DNA from: Jiangella rhizosphaerae
GTDB taxonomy: Bacteria; Actinomycetota; Actinomycetes; Jiangellales; Jiangellaceae
Reading direction: 5' to 3'
DNA: 64,000 nt
NCBI RefSeq assembly: GCF_003579925.1
Contig: NZ_QUAL01000441.1
Coordinates: forward strand, 1-64,000
Shown: positions 40,761 through 49,284 of the stretch, piece by piece
Numbering within the stretch: position 1 is the stretch's first letter
Layout: every line of letters starts with the position of its first letter
The notes under the pieces: generated by a model
What the model saw: only the letters and a program-made list of their open reading frames with translations
The model's database searches: none
What the model was told of the DNA's origin: nothing
Translations under genes and position numbers: made by a program

Positions 40761-40929
40761 AGCATGGCGCCGACGACGCTCACGACCGGCGCGCGAAGCG
40801 ACCTTCGCGGGCCCCGCGTGGAGCGAAGGAGCGACTGAAGGACTGCCCGGAGCGGACGAGTTGCCGAGCCGGCTGTAGCCGCGTCGACTCATATCCGCGA
40901 AGTGCCGCAGGAACGCCGATCGCCGCCGG

Positions 40930-41702
40930 GTGCCCGGGTTGCGCCGTGAAGAGGTCGCCACCCTCGTCGGTGTCTCCACCGACTACTACGTGCGCCTCGA
41001 GCAGGGGCGAGGGGGCCGCCCCAGCGAACAGCTCCTCGATGCCATCGCACGGGCGCTCCTCCTCGATCGCACCCAACGAGTCCACCTGTACGACCTCGCA
41101 CGGCATCGTCCACGGCGCGGCCGTCGCCTACCGCCGGAGCGCATGCCGGAACCGACACGCGACTTCCTCGGCACCCTCGTCGTTCCGGCGCTGGTGATGA
41201 CCCGGACGATGCAGGTCATCGGCTGGAACCCACTGGCGGCCGCCGTGTTCGCCGACTACGGCGCGCTACCCGAGCAGGAGCGCACTCCGCTCGTCTGCTG
41301 TTCCTCGATGAGGACGTCGCCGCCCGCCACCGCGACTGGGAGGCCTCGGCCCGTGGCACGGTCGGCATCCTGAGAATGACCGCCGGCGAAGAGCCGGACA
41401 ATCCCCAGCTGGCCGCCTTGGTCGGCGAGCTTGCCGTTCGGAGCGAGAAGTTCAGGCACCTGTGGGCAGAGCACCACGTCTTCGAGAAGTCGACCGGTAC
41501 CAATCTCATGAGACATCCCGAGGTGGGCGACATCGACCTCACCTACGTCGCCTGGACAACCCCCGCCGCCGCGCGGCAAATGCTGGTCACCTACATGCCG
41601 CAGGATTCGGCCTCGGCTGAGGCGCTGCAGATCCTGGGATCGATGACGGCTTCGTACCCGTCGGGAGAAGTCGATCACCGCAACGCCAGAAGGCGGCCAT
41701 GA
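40930..41702 (+). pseudogene. XRE/MmyB-like transcriptional regulator with frameshift
   Basis: The first frame (GTG 40930) reads PGLRREEVATLVGVSTDYYVRLEQGRGGRPSEQLLDAIARALLLD, a typical XRE helix-turn-helix followed by a MmyB-like ligand domain (MTRTMQVIGWNPLAAAVFADYGALPEQERTP). Near 41285-41295 the reading moves to another frame: RLLFLDEDVAARHRDWEASARGTVGILRMTAGEEPDNPQLAALV, continuing to 41702. The upstream in-frame DNA (RRNADRRRVPGLRREE) shows that the N-terminal start is also lost. One or two small indels have broken a gene of about 270 codons. Confidence 0.7.
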
Positions 41703-41711
41703 CCGCAGGGG

Positions 41712-41752
41712 TGTTGACGCTGACGCCAACTGTTGGCGCTGGTGTCAACACA
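41712..41752. promoter_or_regulatory. 41-bp symmetric element with nested and tandem repeats
   Basis: Outer arms GTGTTGAC/GTCAACAC and inner arms CGCCAAC/GTTGGCG share one centre at 41732. The same stretch can be read as two tandem 18-19 bp sites (GTTGACGCTGACGCCAAC and GTTGGCGCTGGTGTCAAC), each roughly palindromic. It is either a long hairpin or a double operator. Confidence 0.6.
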
Positions 41753-41835
41753 CCCGGACCGTACTCGCCCACCCTCGGCCCACGTGCCGGCGGTCAGCCC
41801 GCTCCGGCCCGGGACCACGGCGACGGCGCCGCGGT

Positions 41836-41860
41836 CGACCAAGTCAGCTGAGTGGGCCCC
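41836..41860. repeat. 25-bp direct repeat, left copy (matches 45558-45582)
   Basis: This stretch matches 45558-45582 at 23 of 25 positions, in the same orientation. Its last seven bases correspond to the outer end of the tRNA-Lys acceptor arm found at the right copy. Confidence 0.65.
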
Positions 41861-41965
41861 GGAACGAGGTGCGATCGGGCTGATGTCCGACAAGCGGCTG
41901 CAGCTCATGCCAATGAGATCAAGGCTCCATTCAGTTCACGTCGAGATTCATCCCATGCTTCCCTA

Positions 41966-42030
41966 TTGACACCCGCAGCCAGGGATCGGTAACGTAAATG
42001 CAACGGAGTTAATACGTATTAGATGCGTTG
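41966..42030 (+). promoter_or_regulatory. Promoter with LacI-type operator before glycosidase cassette
   Basis: TTGACA (41966-41971) and TAACGT (41990-41995) are 18 bp apart, placing the transcription start near 42002. A symmetric element covers that point: TAATACGTATTA (42010-42021) is a perfect palindrome with central CG, flanked by CAACG (42001-42005) and CGTTG (42026-42030) on the same centre. No LacI gene is nearby. Confidence 0.65.
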
Positions 42031-42146
42031 GCTTGTCGCTCGGACAAGCCGGCTGAACCCGCGGCGCAGCTCGCGCCGCGATTGGATTTCGATAGACCTT
42101 TCTCGTATCGCGCTTTGTCATCGGGACGCATCCTGGAGGTAGCGCC

Positions 42147-43658
42147 ATGCATCGAAGCTCGAGTTCCCGTAGTGCGATTTCGCGGCGCCGGTTCGTGCAA
42201 GCGGGCGGAGCCCTGGCCGCTACCCCACTTCTGGGTGGAGCCGTGACTCGAACGGCCGCGGCGACGCGGGTGACTCGGCCATCGGATGCGCCTGTCGTGG
42301 TTCATGAGCTGTTCGCTGACGACCTGCGTTTGGCGACCAGCTCCGGTTTCGAGCGGGTCGTCATCCCAGCGACCAGGCTGGACCATCCGGTCGTCGAACC
42401 CGAGAACGGCCGACCCTGGGAGGCGAACGGCACATACCTCTACGGCACGGTCCTCCCGGACGAGGACGGCGGCGGTTACCGCATGTGGTACAACCAGAAT
42501 GGCATGCTTTATGCGACGTCCGAGGACGGCATCCACTGGCACAAGCCGGCGCTCGGGCGGTATGTCATTGACGGGCAGGACACCAACTACGTCTTTCGAC
42601 GTTCGCCGTTCACGCTCAATTCCGTGCTTTACGAGCCGGACGATCCCGATCCGAGTCGGGCCTATAAGTGCTTGTTCTCCACTGGTCAGCGCAACTTCGG
42701 CGTCGCGTTCTCCCCTGACGGGTTCTCCTGGTCGGAGCCCGATGGCAATCCGCGGCTTGCTTTCGGCTCCGAGGTCGGAAATGTGGTGCGAGATCCGCTG
42801 ACCGGCGAGTACCTCGGTTACCTGCGGAGGCAACTGCCGAGGCTCGAGGTGGACGGGTTGGAGGGACGACGCCGTGTCGGCCTGTCGACCAGCACCGACT
42901 TCCTGGCCTGGTCCCCACTCCAGGCCATGATCAACCCGGACCAGATCGACGACGCGTGGGCCACCGAGGACTGGCACCGCGGTGAGTTCTACGGCATGGC
43001 TGGAGCGCCGTACGGTTCGCAGTACATCGGCCTGTTGCCCGTCTTCCGGGTGACCGACATCTACCGGCCTCCCGCACCCGGCCAGTCACCTTACGAGGGC
43101 CCCATCCACTGCGAGTTCATCAGCAGCCGCGACGGGCGCACCTGGCAACGCTGCTCCGACCGGTCACCGGTCATCCCCAACGGGCCAGCCGGCAGCTACG
43201 ACGCCGGCGCCATCATGAACGTGGCCAACACTCCGGTTCTCGTCGGCGACGAGATCTGGTGGTACTACACCGCCATCAACACCACTCACGGCGGCACCCG
43301 GCCACCGAAGAACATCACCATCGGGCGTGCTGCTTGGCGACGCGATCGCATGGTCGGACTGCGATGCGGTGCCGGAAACGCGACCCTGGAGACAACCGAC
43401 ATCGTGCTCGGCGAGAACAGCGGACCCGCTCGGCTCTTCGTCAACGCCGACGTGACCGGCGGCGCCCTGAGGGTCGAGCTGTGCCAGCCGAACGGTCGGC
43501 CGCTGCCCGGCTACGTCGGCGCCCGTCTACGCGGAGACAGCCTGCGCCACGAGGTCGTCTGGCCCAACGGGGAAAGGCGTCTTCCAGACGATGTCCCCTT
43601 CCGAATCCGATTCCGCGGCGCCAGGGCGACCCTGTTCAGCTACGTGGTCGAGGCCTGA
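42147..43658 (+). CDS. Tat-exported beta-propeller glycosidase-like protein
   Basis: A 503-residue protein with a Tat signal (SRRRFVQAGGALAATP, about 13-28). The body resembles five-bladed GH43/GH32-like propellers: YRMWYNQNGMLYATSEDGIHWHKPALG, FGVAFSPDGFSWSEPDGNPRL, CEFISSRDGRTWQRC, and a late VGDEIWWYYTAINTTHGG. The last 110 residues are a beta-sandwich. Catalytic acids cannot be assigned. It is 29 bp ahead of the GH63-like gene, in one operon controlled by the LacI-type operator upstream. GGAGG lies 9 bases before the ATG. Base composition is a little less GC-rich than the chromosome. Confidence 0.75.
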   Translation: MHRSSSSRSAISRRRFVQAGGALAATPLLGGAVTRTAAATRVTRPSDAPVVVHELFADDLRLATSSGFERVVIPATRLDHPVVEPENGRPWEANGTYLYGTVLPDEDGGGYRMWYNQNGMLYATSEDGIHWHKPALGRYVIDGQDTNYVFRRSPFTLNSVLYEPDDPDPSRAYKCLFSTGQRNFGVAFSPDGFSWSEPDGNPRLAFGSEVGNVVRDPLTGEYLGYLRRQLPRLEVDGLEGRRRVGLSTSTDFLAWSPLQAMINPDQIDDAWATEDWHRGEFYGMAGAPYGSQYIGLLPVFRVTDIYRPPAPGQSPYEGPIHCEFISSRDGRTWQRCSDRSPVIPNGPAGSYDAGAIMNVANTPVLVGDEIWWYYTAINTTHGGTRPPKNITIGRAAWRRDRMVGLRCGAGNATLETTDIVLGENSGPARLFVNADVTGGALRVELCQPNGRPLPGYVGARLRGDSLRHEVVWPNGERRLPDDVPFRIRFRGARATLFSYVVEA

Positions 43659-43687
43659 ATTCCTGAGGGCGCGGCGGAGGAAGCACC

Positions 43688-45523
43688 GTGATCGAAGAGG
43701 TCGCACCGGAGTACCGCGCGGTGCAGCGACGGCTGGCGCGAGGCTGGAACACGTGGGACACCCGCAGTCTGCTGAGCCAGGTACGGTTGCCCGACGCGGT
43801 GTTGGTCAGCCTCGGCCTGAAGGAGTACTACCGCGGTACCACGTTGCGGCACGTGCAGCTGGGCCGTCGCGAGGAGGACGCGGAGACCGTCACCCTGGGA
43901 CCGCATGCGGTCGACGGCAGTTACACCGAACTGACCGTCGAATGGCGCGGCGTCACCCTGCGGGTCCGCTCCGCGCACGCGGGCGATGATCTGGTGCTGC
44001 TGGTCGAGCCACTGACGAATCAGCCGAAGAGCGCCTGCCTCACCGTGGCGGTGGCGTACGCATGGAACGCGCCCGGGGCCGTCCGCCGCGAGGGAGACTC
44101 CGTCGTAGCCGAGTCCGCGGCCGGCGCGACGCCGGTGTTCGCCACCGCACCCTCGGTCACCGATCCGTACACCGACGTGGACACTCCACACCTGGTGCTG
44201 GAGTTGACCGGACCGGTCGGAATCAGCACCGGCCGGCGCCGGCCGATGGCCGAGATCGAGTCGATCATCGTCGGGCAGCTGACCCGGCTGGAGCGCGCGA
44301 CCTCCGCCGACGTGCACCGCGCGATCATCCGCGACGCGATCGCGTGGAACACGATCTACGAACCGGCGGGCGCGCGGGTGGTCACCACGGTGAGCCGGCT
44401 GTGGAATGTCGGCAAGCGCGGTGGATTCGCGTTGTTCTGCTGGGACGCCTTCTTCGGGGCGCTCCTGGCGGGCACGGTATCGGCGGACCTGGCGTACGCG
44501 AACGCCATGGAGATGCTCGCCGAAGCCACGCCAGAGGGCTTCGTCCCGAACGTCGCGCAGGGCACGGGCCGCAAGACCTTCGACGGGTCACAGCCACCGG
44601 TGGGCGCGCTGGCGTGCTGGGAGCTCTACCGTGCGCACGGCGACGCGTGGTTCCTGCGGGCGGCGTTCCCACGGCTGCTGGCCTGGAACCGGTGGTGGTG
44701 GCGCGTACGGCGTAGCGGTGAGCTGCTCGCGCTCGGGTCGACCAGCTTCGTCCCCGACGTACCGTCGCCGCAGGACGTCCCGCGTATCCACCAGCACTTC
44801 GGCGCCACCTGCGAGAGCGGCTGCGATGACCACCCGGTCTTCGCCGACGTGCCCTTCGACGCGGCGAGCAGCCTGCTCCGTGCTCACGACATCGGCCTGA
44901 ACAGCGAATACATCCTGGACTGTGAGCTACTGGCCAAAATGGCCGCCGAGTTGGGCGCCGAACCGGAGCGTCGAGAGCTGGAGGACCGGCGTGCGGCTGT
45001 GACGACGGCTGTCCGTGACCGGCTCTGGGATGACGGCGACCGGATCTTCCGCAGCCATTTCAGCGACACCGGACGACCGACGGCGTACTTGTCGCCGATG
45101 AGCTTCTATCCGATGCTGGCCGGGATCGCCGGTCCGGATCAGATACGCGCGTTGATGGCGCACCTGCGCGATCCGGAGGAGTTCGGCGGGCAGTGGGCGG
45201 TGCCCGTCACCCCGCGCAATGACGGCCGGGACGTGCAGGGCTACTGGGCGGGCCGAGTGTGGCCGCCGGTGAACCTGCTGGTCTATCTGGGCCTGTTGCG
45301 ATCGGGCCGGACCGAGGACCGGCAGTGGCTGGCTGAGCGCAGCGCGGCGCTCGTGGTCCGTGAGTGGGAGCTGCACAGGCATGTGCACGAGAACTACTCC
45401 GCCGTCACCGGCAACGGGTGCGACTTCCCTGACAGCGAGCCCTTCTACTCCTGGGGAGCGCTGCTGAGCCTCATACCGCTGATCGAGGACGGACGGGTCC
45501 CGTACTTCGCCGACTGGCGGTGA
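43688..45523 (+). CDS. GH63-like glycoside hydrolase (alpha/alpha barrel)
   Basis: A 611-residue protein with an N-terminal beta-sandwich (about 1-200) and a C-terminal alpha/alpha-toroid. Landmarks of the GH63/mannosylglycerate hydrolase/YgjK group are RLWNVGKRGGFALFCWDAFFGALLAGTVSADLA, PEGFVPNVAQGTGRKTFDGSQPPVGA, YLSPMSFYPMLAGIA, GYWAGRVWPPVNLLVYLGL and a YSAVTGNGCDFPDSEPFYSWGALLSL end. There is no signal peptide, so it probably acts inside on sugars released by the exported partner upstream. It ends 34 bp before the right 25-bp direct repeat. Confidence 0.78.
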   Translation: MIEEVAPEYRAVQRRLARGWNTWDTRSLLSQVRLPDAVLVSLGLKEYYRGTTLRHVQLGRREEDAETVTLGPHAVDGSYTELTVEWRGVTLRVRSAHAGDDLVLLVEPLTNQPKSACLTVAVAYAWNAPGAVRREGDSVVAESAAGATPVFATAPSVTDPYTDVDTPHLVLELTGPVGISTGRRRPMAEIESIIVGQLTRLERATSADVHRAIIRDAIAWNTIYEPAGARVVTTVSRLWNVGKRGGFALFCWDAFFGALLAGTVSADLAYANAMEMLAEATPEGFVPNVAQGTGRKTFDGSQPPVGALACWELYRAHGDAWFLRAAFPRLLAWNRWWWRVRRSGELLALGSTSFVPDVPSPQDVPRIHQHFGATCESGCDDHPVFADVPFDAASSLLRAHDIGLNSEYILDCELLAKMAAELGAEPERRELEDRRAAVTTAVRDRLWDDGDRIFRSHFSDTGRPTAYLSPMSFYPMLAGIAGPDQIRALMAHLRDPEEFGGQWAVPVTPRNDGRDVQGYWAGRVWPPVNLLVYLGLLRSGRTEDRQWLAERSAALVVREWELHRHVHENYSAVTGNGCDFPDSEPFYSWGALLSLIPLIEDGRVPYFADWR

Positions 45524-45557
45524 CGCCGCGGCGTCGAGCATGATCGCGCGTGGTGTT

Positions 45558-45582
45558 CGACCAGGTCAGCGGAGTGGGCCCC
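45558..45582. repeat. 25-bp direct repeat, right copy (matches 41836-41860)
   Basis: 23 of 25 positions match the left copy. The repeat runs from DNA flanking the tRNA 3' end into the acceptor stem. The two copies bracket the two-gene glycosidase cassette. Confidence 0.65.
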
Positions 45583-45617
45583 CAGGGGATCGAACCCTGA
45601 ACCCGCGGATTAAAAGG
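45575..45617 (-). tRNA. 3' half of tRNA-Lys(UUU), candidate attachment site
   Basis: Read on the minus strand, the sequence gives anticodon loop CTTTTAA (anticodon TTT), stem TCCGC, a five-base variable loop GGGTT, T-arm CAGGG-TTCGATC-CCCTG, acceptor strand GGGGCCC and discriminator A. Every length is canonical. The 5' half is absent: upstream bases pair only partly with the anticodon stem. No CCA is encoded. A tRNA cut at the anticodon stem is the usual product of element integration into a tRNA 3' end. Confidence 0.8.
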
Positions 45618-45749
45618 CCACATGACGTCGCCGTCTCCAGCTCTGACCAGCAACAATGGTTTCACAGACGCCTCCCGAAACGGCCTCCAGCAACACTAGC
45701 CACCAGGAGTTCGTGCCACGAACCATGCCACGCTCGGGTGCCTAGACAC

Positions 45750-45950
45750 CGCCACGGCCCTGCTCACCAAGAAGGAGAAGCACCACCTGCACGCGCTGTG
45801 CGCGTCGACGAGCAGATCGAGGTCAAGGCTACCTGGTGGATCTAACGGCGCGTACTCACCGCCTACCGCGAAAATGACCGGAAGAACGGCCACGTACTGA
45901 TGGTCAAGCTGATCGACACCGTTGCCATGCCATCCGCAGCGACCATCCAC
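45750..45950 (+). pseudogene. ISL3-type transposase remnant
   Basis: Three short collinear blocks match the central part of ISL3-family transposases: TALLTKKEKHHLHAL, a frameshift, VDEQIEVKATWWI with a stop at 45843-45845, then RRVLTAYRENDRKNGHVLMVKLIDTV. No terminal inverted repeats are recognised. It lies just inside the putative attachment site. The rest of 45524-46263 holds the direct repeat, the tRNA fragment and no other supported gene. Confidence 0.65.
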
Positions 45951-46219
45951 GGGGAAGTGCCTGTTGAGCAGGCTAGCGCCCATGGTGGCGGCGGCTTCGT
46001 GCCGACGAAGCCGCGTGGCCCACGTTTTTCCTGGTGGTTCGTGGACGGATGCGCATCACACACGGCGCGCATCGGCTACAACCGCACGGCGATACGTCGG
46101 CCCGCCTCCGGGCGGATCACACCGAATCGCGCCCTTGGCCGTAGTCTGTTGCGATTCGATCTCCTGTAAGAGATGGTTCTTGGGGCTCCAAGCGAAGACG
46201 TATCGGGAACCAGCCGACG

Positions 46220-46240
46220 GCCCAGCTCGCAGGGCTGGGC
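46220..46240 (+). promoter_or_regulatory. Leader hairpin before the ATPase-nuclease cassette
   Basis: 7-bp arms GCCCAGC/GCTGGGC with a 7-nt loop lie 11 bases before the AAAGGGGG ribosome site of the first cassette gene. It may be a transcript-stabilising or attenuating structure; no operator-like palindrome is seen. Confidence 0.35.
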
Positions 46241-46263
46241 TTGTCGCACTAAAGGGGGACGTG

Positions 46264-46956
46264 GTGACGCTCGGTGACGCCGTGGCCAACACCGCGACGC
46301 GTACGCAGCACGCCATCCGGTTGCTTGTCCTTCTGCGCGTGTGCGGCGATCCCACTGGTGGGAGCGACCCGGTCGGGATGGTTCAGGTAATCCGGAGCGA
46401 ACGACGCCTACAGGCGCTCGACTTCTGGTTGCGGAACCCCGACTACCTCGCTGACGAGCTCGTCACTGCGGTCGAAGACGGACATCTTGGGGATGACTAC
46501 CTGAGGGTCGCCGAGAGGCTACTAACCGACCCGGAGCCGGCCTGGCATCACTATCCGATGCCGAAGTGGTTCTACGGCGCCTACGAGGAAGTCGACGACG
46601 CGTTCGCAATCCTGCAGGCGTACGGGCTGGGTCTCGTGCGTCGCCGCGGCGTGCCGCCGAAGCCGTTGCGCAACCAGTTCTTTCTCACCGGTCTAGGGGC
46701 CGAGAAAGCCGACGAGTTGGTCGAGGAAGATGTGCTGAGCTGGTATCCGAGGCAGGCGCAGCTGGTCCATCTGGTTGCCCGCGGCGACAGCGGCACCAGG
46801 CTCAAGGACAGGCAGTACGCGCAGGAACAGTACGCGACCGCCGTGTGGGGTACGACGATCGGATCGATCCGCGAGCAGGTCCTTCAGCGCCTCGTGCGAC
46901 CGGACAGTCGCAACACGAGCTCTCGCAGCACCGATGTCACCGTGGAGCAGCAGTGA
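46264..46956 (+). CDS. Winged-helix-like first component of ATPase-nuclease cassette
   Basis: A 230-residue protein of no family I recognise. The middle reads RRLQALDFWLRNPDYLADELV and the C-terminal part (DDAFAILQAYGLGLVRRRGVPPKPLRNQFFLTGLGAEKADELVEE) has the helix-helix-wing pattern of a winged helix. GTG 46264 is preferred over GTG 46261 for spacing to AAAGGGGG. Its stop overlaps the ATPase start (GTGA), so the two are co-translated. Position and size match the small middle component of ABC-ATPase three-component conflict systems, an inference from context. Confidence 0.65.
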   Translation: MTLGDAVANTATRTQHAIRLLVLLRVCGDPTGGSDPVGMVQVIRSERRLQALDFWLRNPDYLADELVTAVEDGHLGDDYLRVAERLLTDPEPAWHHYPMPKWFYGAYEEVDDAFAILQAYGLGLVRRRGVPPKPLRNQFFLTGLGAEKADELVEEDVLSWYPRQAQLVHLVARGDSGTRLKDRQYAQEQYATAVWGTTIGSIREQVLQRLVRPDSRNTSSRSTDVTVEQQ

Positions 46957-49070
46957 GCAGACTCGGAGCGGCAGTTGCCGCGGACTTGAAGATCGACTTG
47001 AGCCGGCTGGACGAGGTCGAGGCCGTCCTGGCCAAGCACCAGGTTTCAACCTCTGCGGCCCAGCCGACGCCGGCGCACTTGAGGTTCACGTCCTTGGCGT
47101 TCCACGGCACGAAGCTGCTGACCGGCGTGACCCGCGACGGAGTCAAGGTCGACCCTGAGCATCGAGAGGAGGTCCCGTTCACCTTCAGCTGGAATCTGAC
47201 AACCGGCCTCCATGGCGTAGGCAGTGACGAGAACCTCCGCGGCAAGTCGAGCACGCTGCGGATCCTGATGTGGGCCCTGCGTGGGCGGTGCGACCTGAAG
47301 AACGAAGTCCGGTCGTGGATCGACCACGTCGAGGTCGGGCTGTCGATCGATGGGGTCGAGCATCGGGTTTCTTTCGACGTCGACCACGAGGACAACCATC
47401 GGCCAGTCGGCAACCTAATTCGGACAGGGCCCGCGGGTACGACGGTCATCGGCGCGTTCGACTCCGACGACGCCTTCGAGGACGTGATGGGCGCCGCGAT
47501 GATGTCGGCGCTCCGGCTGCCAGCGATCGCGGCCACCCAAGAGGGCCGCCGCACCCAGCACGTATGGCCGACCTATGCGGGTGCGCTCCTCATCCGGGGG
47601 GACAACCTCGACCTCCTGCTCGGCGACCACCGGTTCGCCGGACTGCCGTCGCGGCTGTTGTCGATGTTCGTGGGCGCAGAGTGGGCTGCCCCGCGCGCGG
47701 AGGCGACGACGGCCGCCACAATCGCGAAGACTGAACTCGACGAGCTCCAGGAGACCGCGAAGCAGAACGTCTCGGCGCTTCAGGACGCGTACCAGCGGGC
47801 GCGGGATGCAGTCGCCACCGCGAAGGAGAAGCTGGAGCAAGCAGGCAAAAGCCGTTACGACCTGAATGCGATCAATCGCGCGGTCACCGAGCTAGCCGAG
47901 CTGGACAGCCAGACCGGCATCCTGAACCGGCGGTTGCTCGCAGCACGAGAGCGTTTCGCAGTTGCCAGTAGCCAGCTGGCCGCGGAAGAGGCACGGCGGG
48001 TGCAGCAAGTCGAGGACGCACACGCAGCGTTCTTCTTCCAGCAGTTGGCCCCGCACGTGTGTCCGCGCTGTTCCGCGCCGGTCACGGCCGAACGGAAGGC
48101 GGCCGAGGTCACACAGCATGAGTGCTCCGTCTGCACGTCCACGTTGGACCTCGCTGCGCAGACAGACCACGTCGTGGTTGCGACAACCGTCCCCGCTGCC
48201 GACCGTGCCGAGCTCATGCAAGAGATCCGCGGCGCGAACCTGACCGCGGACGAGCCGCCGGCCGTCCGGGAGTTCGGTGACGCGGCCGACGGAGACGACG
48301 AGTCGGTCGGTGACGTCGTGGACGTTGTGGAGGCGCTGAATCAAGCGCGGAACGAGGCCGAGCGCCGCGTCGGCGAACTCGAGAGGGAGTTAAGCGCACT
48401 CGATCAGCGCCGGGTGGAGGCGCGGCTTGTGCTCGAGCGCAACCGGGAGGCTATCGATGCGGCCGCGGCGCATCAGCAGGCCGAGTTGGAACTTGCCCGG
48501 GCCGAGGGCGCCGCGACCGCACTCGCACCGGACACATCGAGGGTCGGCCCAGATCAGGGGCGCATCGATGAGCTCAGCAATGACCTGATCGTCTTGAAGT
48601 CTGCCCAGAAGGTCACGACCCAGTGGGTCCGAGACGGCCAAAAGCAGTGGCTGGCCGACCTCGGCAAAGACATCACGACACTCGCCCGTGAGTTCGGGAT
48701 CCCGAACCTCACGAGGGTGGAGCTGGGGGGCGGTGCGACGATGACGGTGCATCAGGGCGGGCAGACCAACCCGTACTCGGCATGCGAGCGAGGCGAGAAG
48801 CTGCGGCTGAAGCTTGCAACGGCCATCGCGCTAATCAAGCAGGGCCGTACCAGCGGCGTCGGCCGGCATCCCGGTCTGCTATTCGTGGACTCGCCCGGCG
48901 CTGAGGAGGTCCCGATCGAGGATCTGGACACGATGTTGGAAGCGTTGCAGCGCGAGGCTACCGCCGCGGACATCCAGGTGTTCATCGGGACCAGGCACAC
49001 TGAGGAGCTCGTCTCCCTACTCGGTGAGGATCGGTGCCGGCTTGGCCGGGGCAGCCACTATGTCTGGTAG
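46953..49070 (+). CDS. SMC/Rad50-like ABC ATPase with Cys4 zinc site
   Basis: A 705-residue ATPase. The N-terminal lobe has a Walker A-like loop GSDENLRGKSST (residues about 90-101). Two coiled-coil arms (about 250-365 and 440-530) flank a Cys4 cluster, CPRC (370-373) and CSVC (391-394), at the arm tip. The C-terminal lobe has a signature region SACERGEKLRLKLATAIAL (about 610) and Walker B GLLFVDSPG (Asp646). This is the layout of Rad50/SMC-type ATPases and ABC-three-component defence ATPases. It probably binds DNA or phage structures and licenses the downstream nuclease. Start and coupling are set by the GTGA overlap. Confidence 0.78.
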   Translation: MSRLGAAVAADLKIDLSRLDEVEAVLAKHQVSTSAAQPTPAHLRFTSLAFHGTKLLTGVTRDGVKVDPEHREEVPFTFSWNLTTGLHGVGSDENLRGKSSTLRILMWALRGRCDLKNEVRSWIDHVEVGLSIDGVEHRVSFDVDHEDNHRPVGNLIRTGPAGTTVIGAFDSDDAFEDVMGAAMMSALRLPAIAATQEGRRTQHVWPTYAGALLIRGDNLDLLLGDHRFAGLPSRLLSMFVGAEWAAPRAEATTAATIAKTELDELQETAKQNVSALQDAYQRARDAVATAKEKLEQAGKSRYDLNAINRAVTELAELDSQTGILNRRLLAARERFAVASSQLAAEEARRVQQVEDAHAAFFFQQLAPHVCPRCSAPVTAERKAAEVTQHECSVCTSTLDLAAQTDHVVVATTVPAADRAELMQEIRGANLTADEPPAVREFGDAADGDDESVGDVVDVVEALNQARNEAERRVGELERELSALDQRRVEARLVLERNREAIDAAAAHQQAELELARAEGAATALAPDTSRVGPDQGRIDELSNDLIVLKSAQKVTTQWVRDGQKQWLADLGKDITTLAREFGIPNLTRVELGGGATMTVHQGGQTNPYSACERGEKLRLKLATAIALIKQGRTSGVGRHPGLLFVDSPGAEEVPIEDLDTMLEALQREATAADIQVFIGTRHTEELVSLLGEDRCRLGRGSHYVW

Positions 49071-49284
49071 CCGGGCAGCCAGAGAGTGGCGGCGCGCCAA
49101 TCAGTAAAGACAGCCGACGTCGGCCATGTATCCGGCAGCAACGCGAGAGCGGCACAGCCGGTGTCGCAATGCGGTGTGGTGTCCGCATACATCCACCGCT
49201 GGAGTGATTCACTGGCAACTCCGATCGGCGTGCGCACGATCGGTGGCGGGCGAGCATCGTCGGACTGGAAGGTAGGAGCGCGCG
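49071..49284 (+). other. 214-bp gap inside the ATPase-nuclease cassette
   Basis: No gene is supported here. GGAAGGTAGGAG just before the ATG at 49285 is a good ribosome site. The gap could hold a second promoter, but I see no clear -35/-10 pair. Confidence 0.4.

Noticed and set aside
41851-41880. Left 25-bp repeat considered as a second tRNA fragment
   Set aside because: Only the seven acceptor-stem bases match. The T-arm and anticodon sequence are absent, so it is recorded as a repeat and not as a tRNA.
45900-46169. 89-codon plus-strand frame in the region after the tRNA fragment
   Set aside because: Its first part is the tail of the ISL3 transposase remnant and the rest lacks any pattern or ribosome site, so it is covered by the pseudogene entry.
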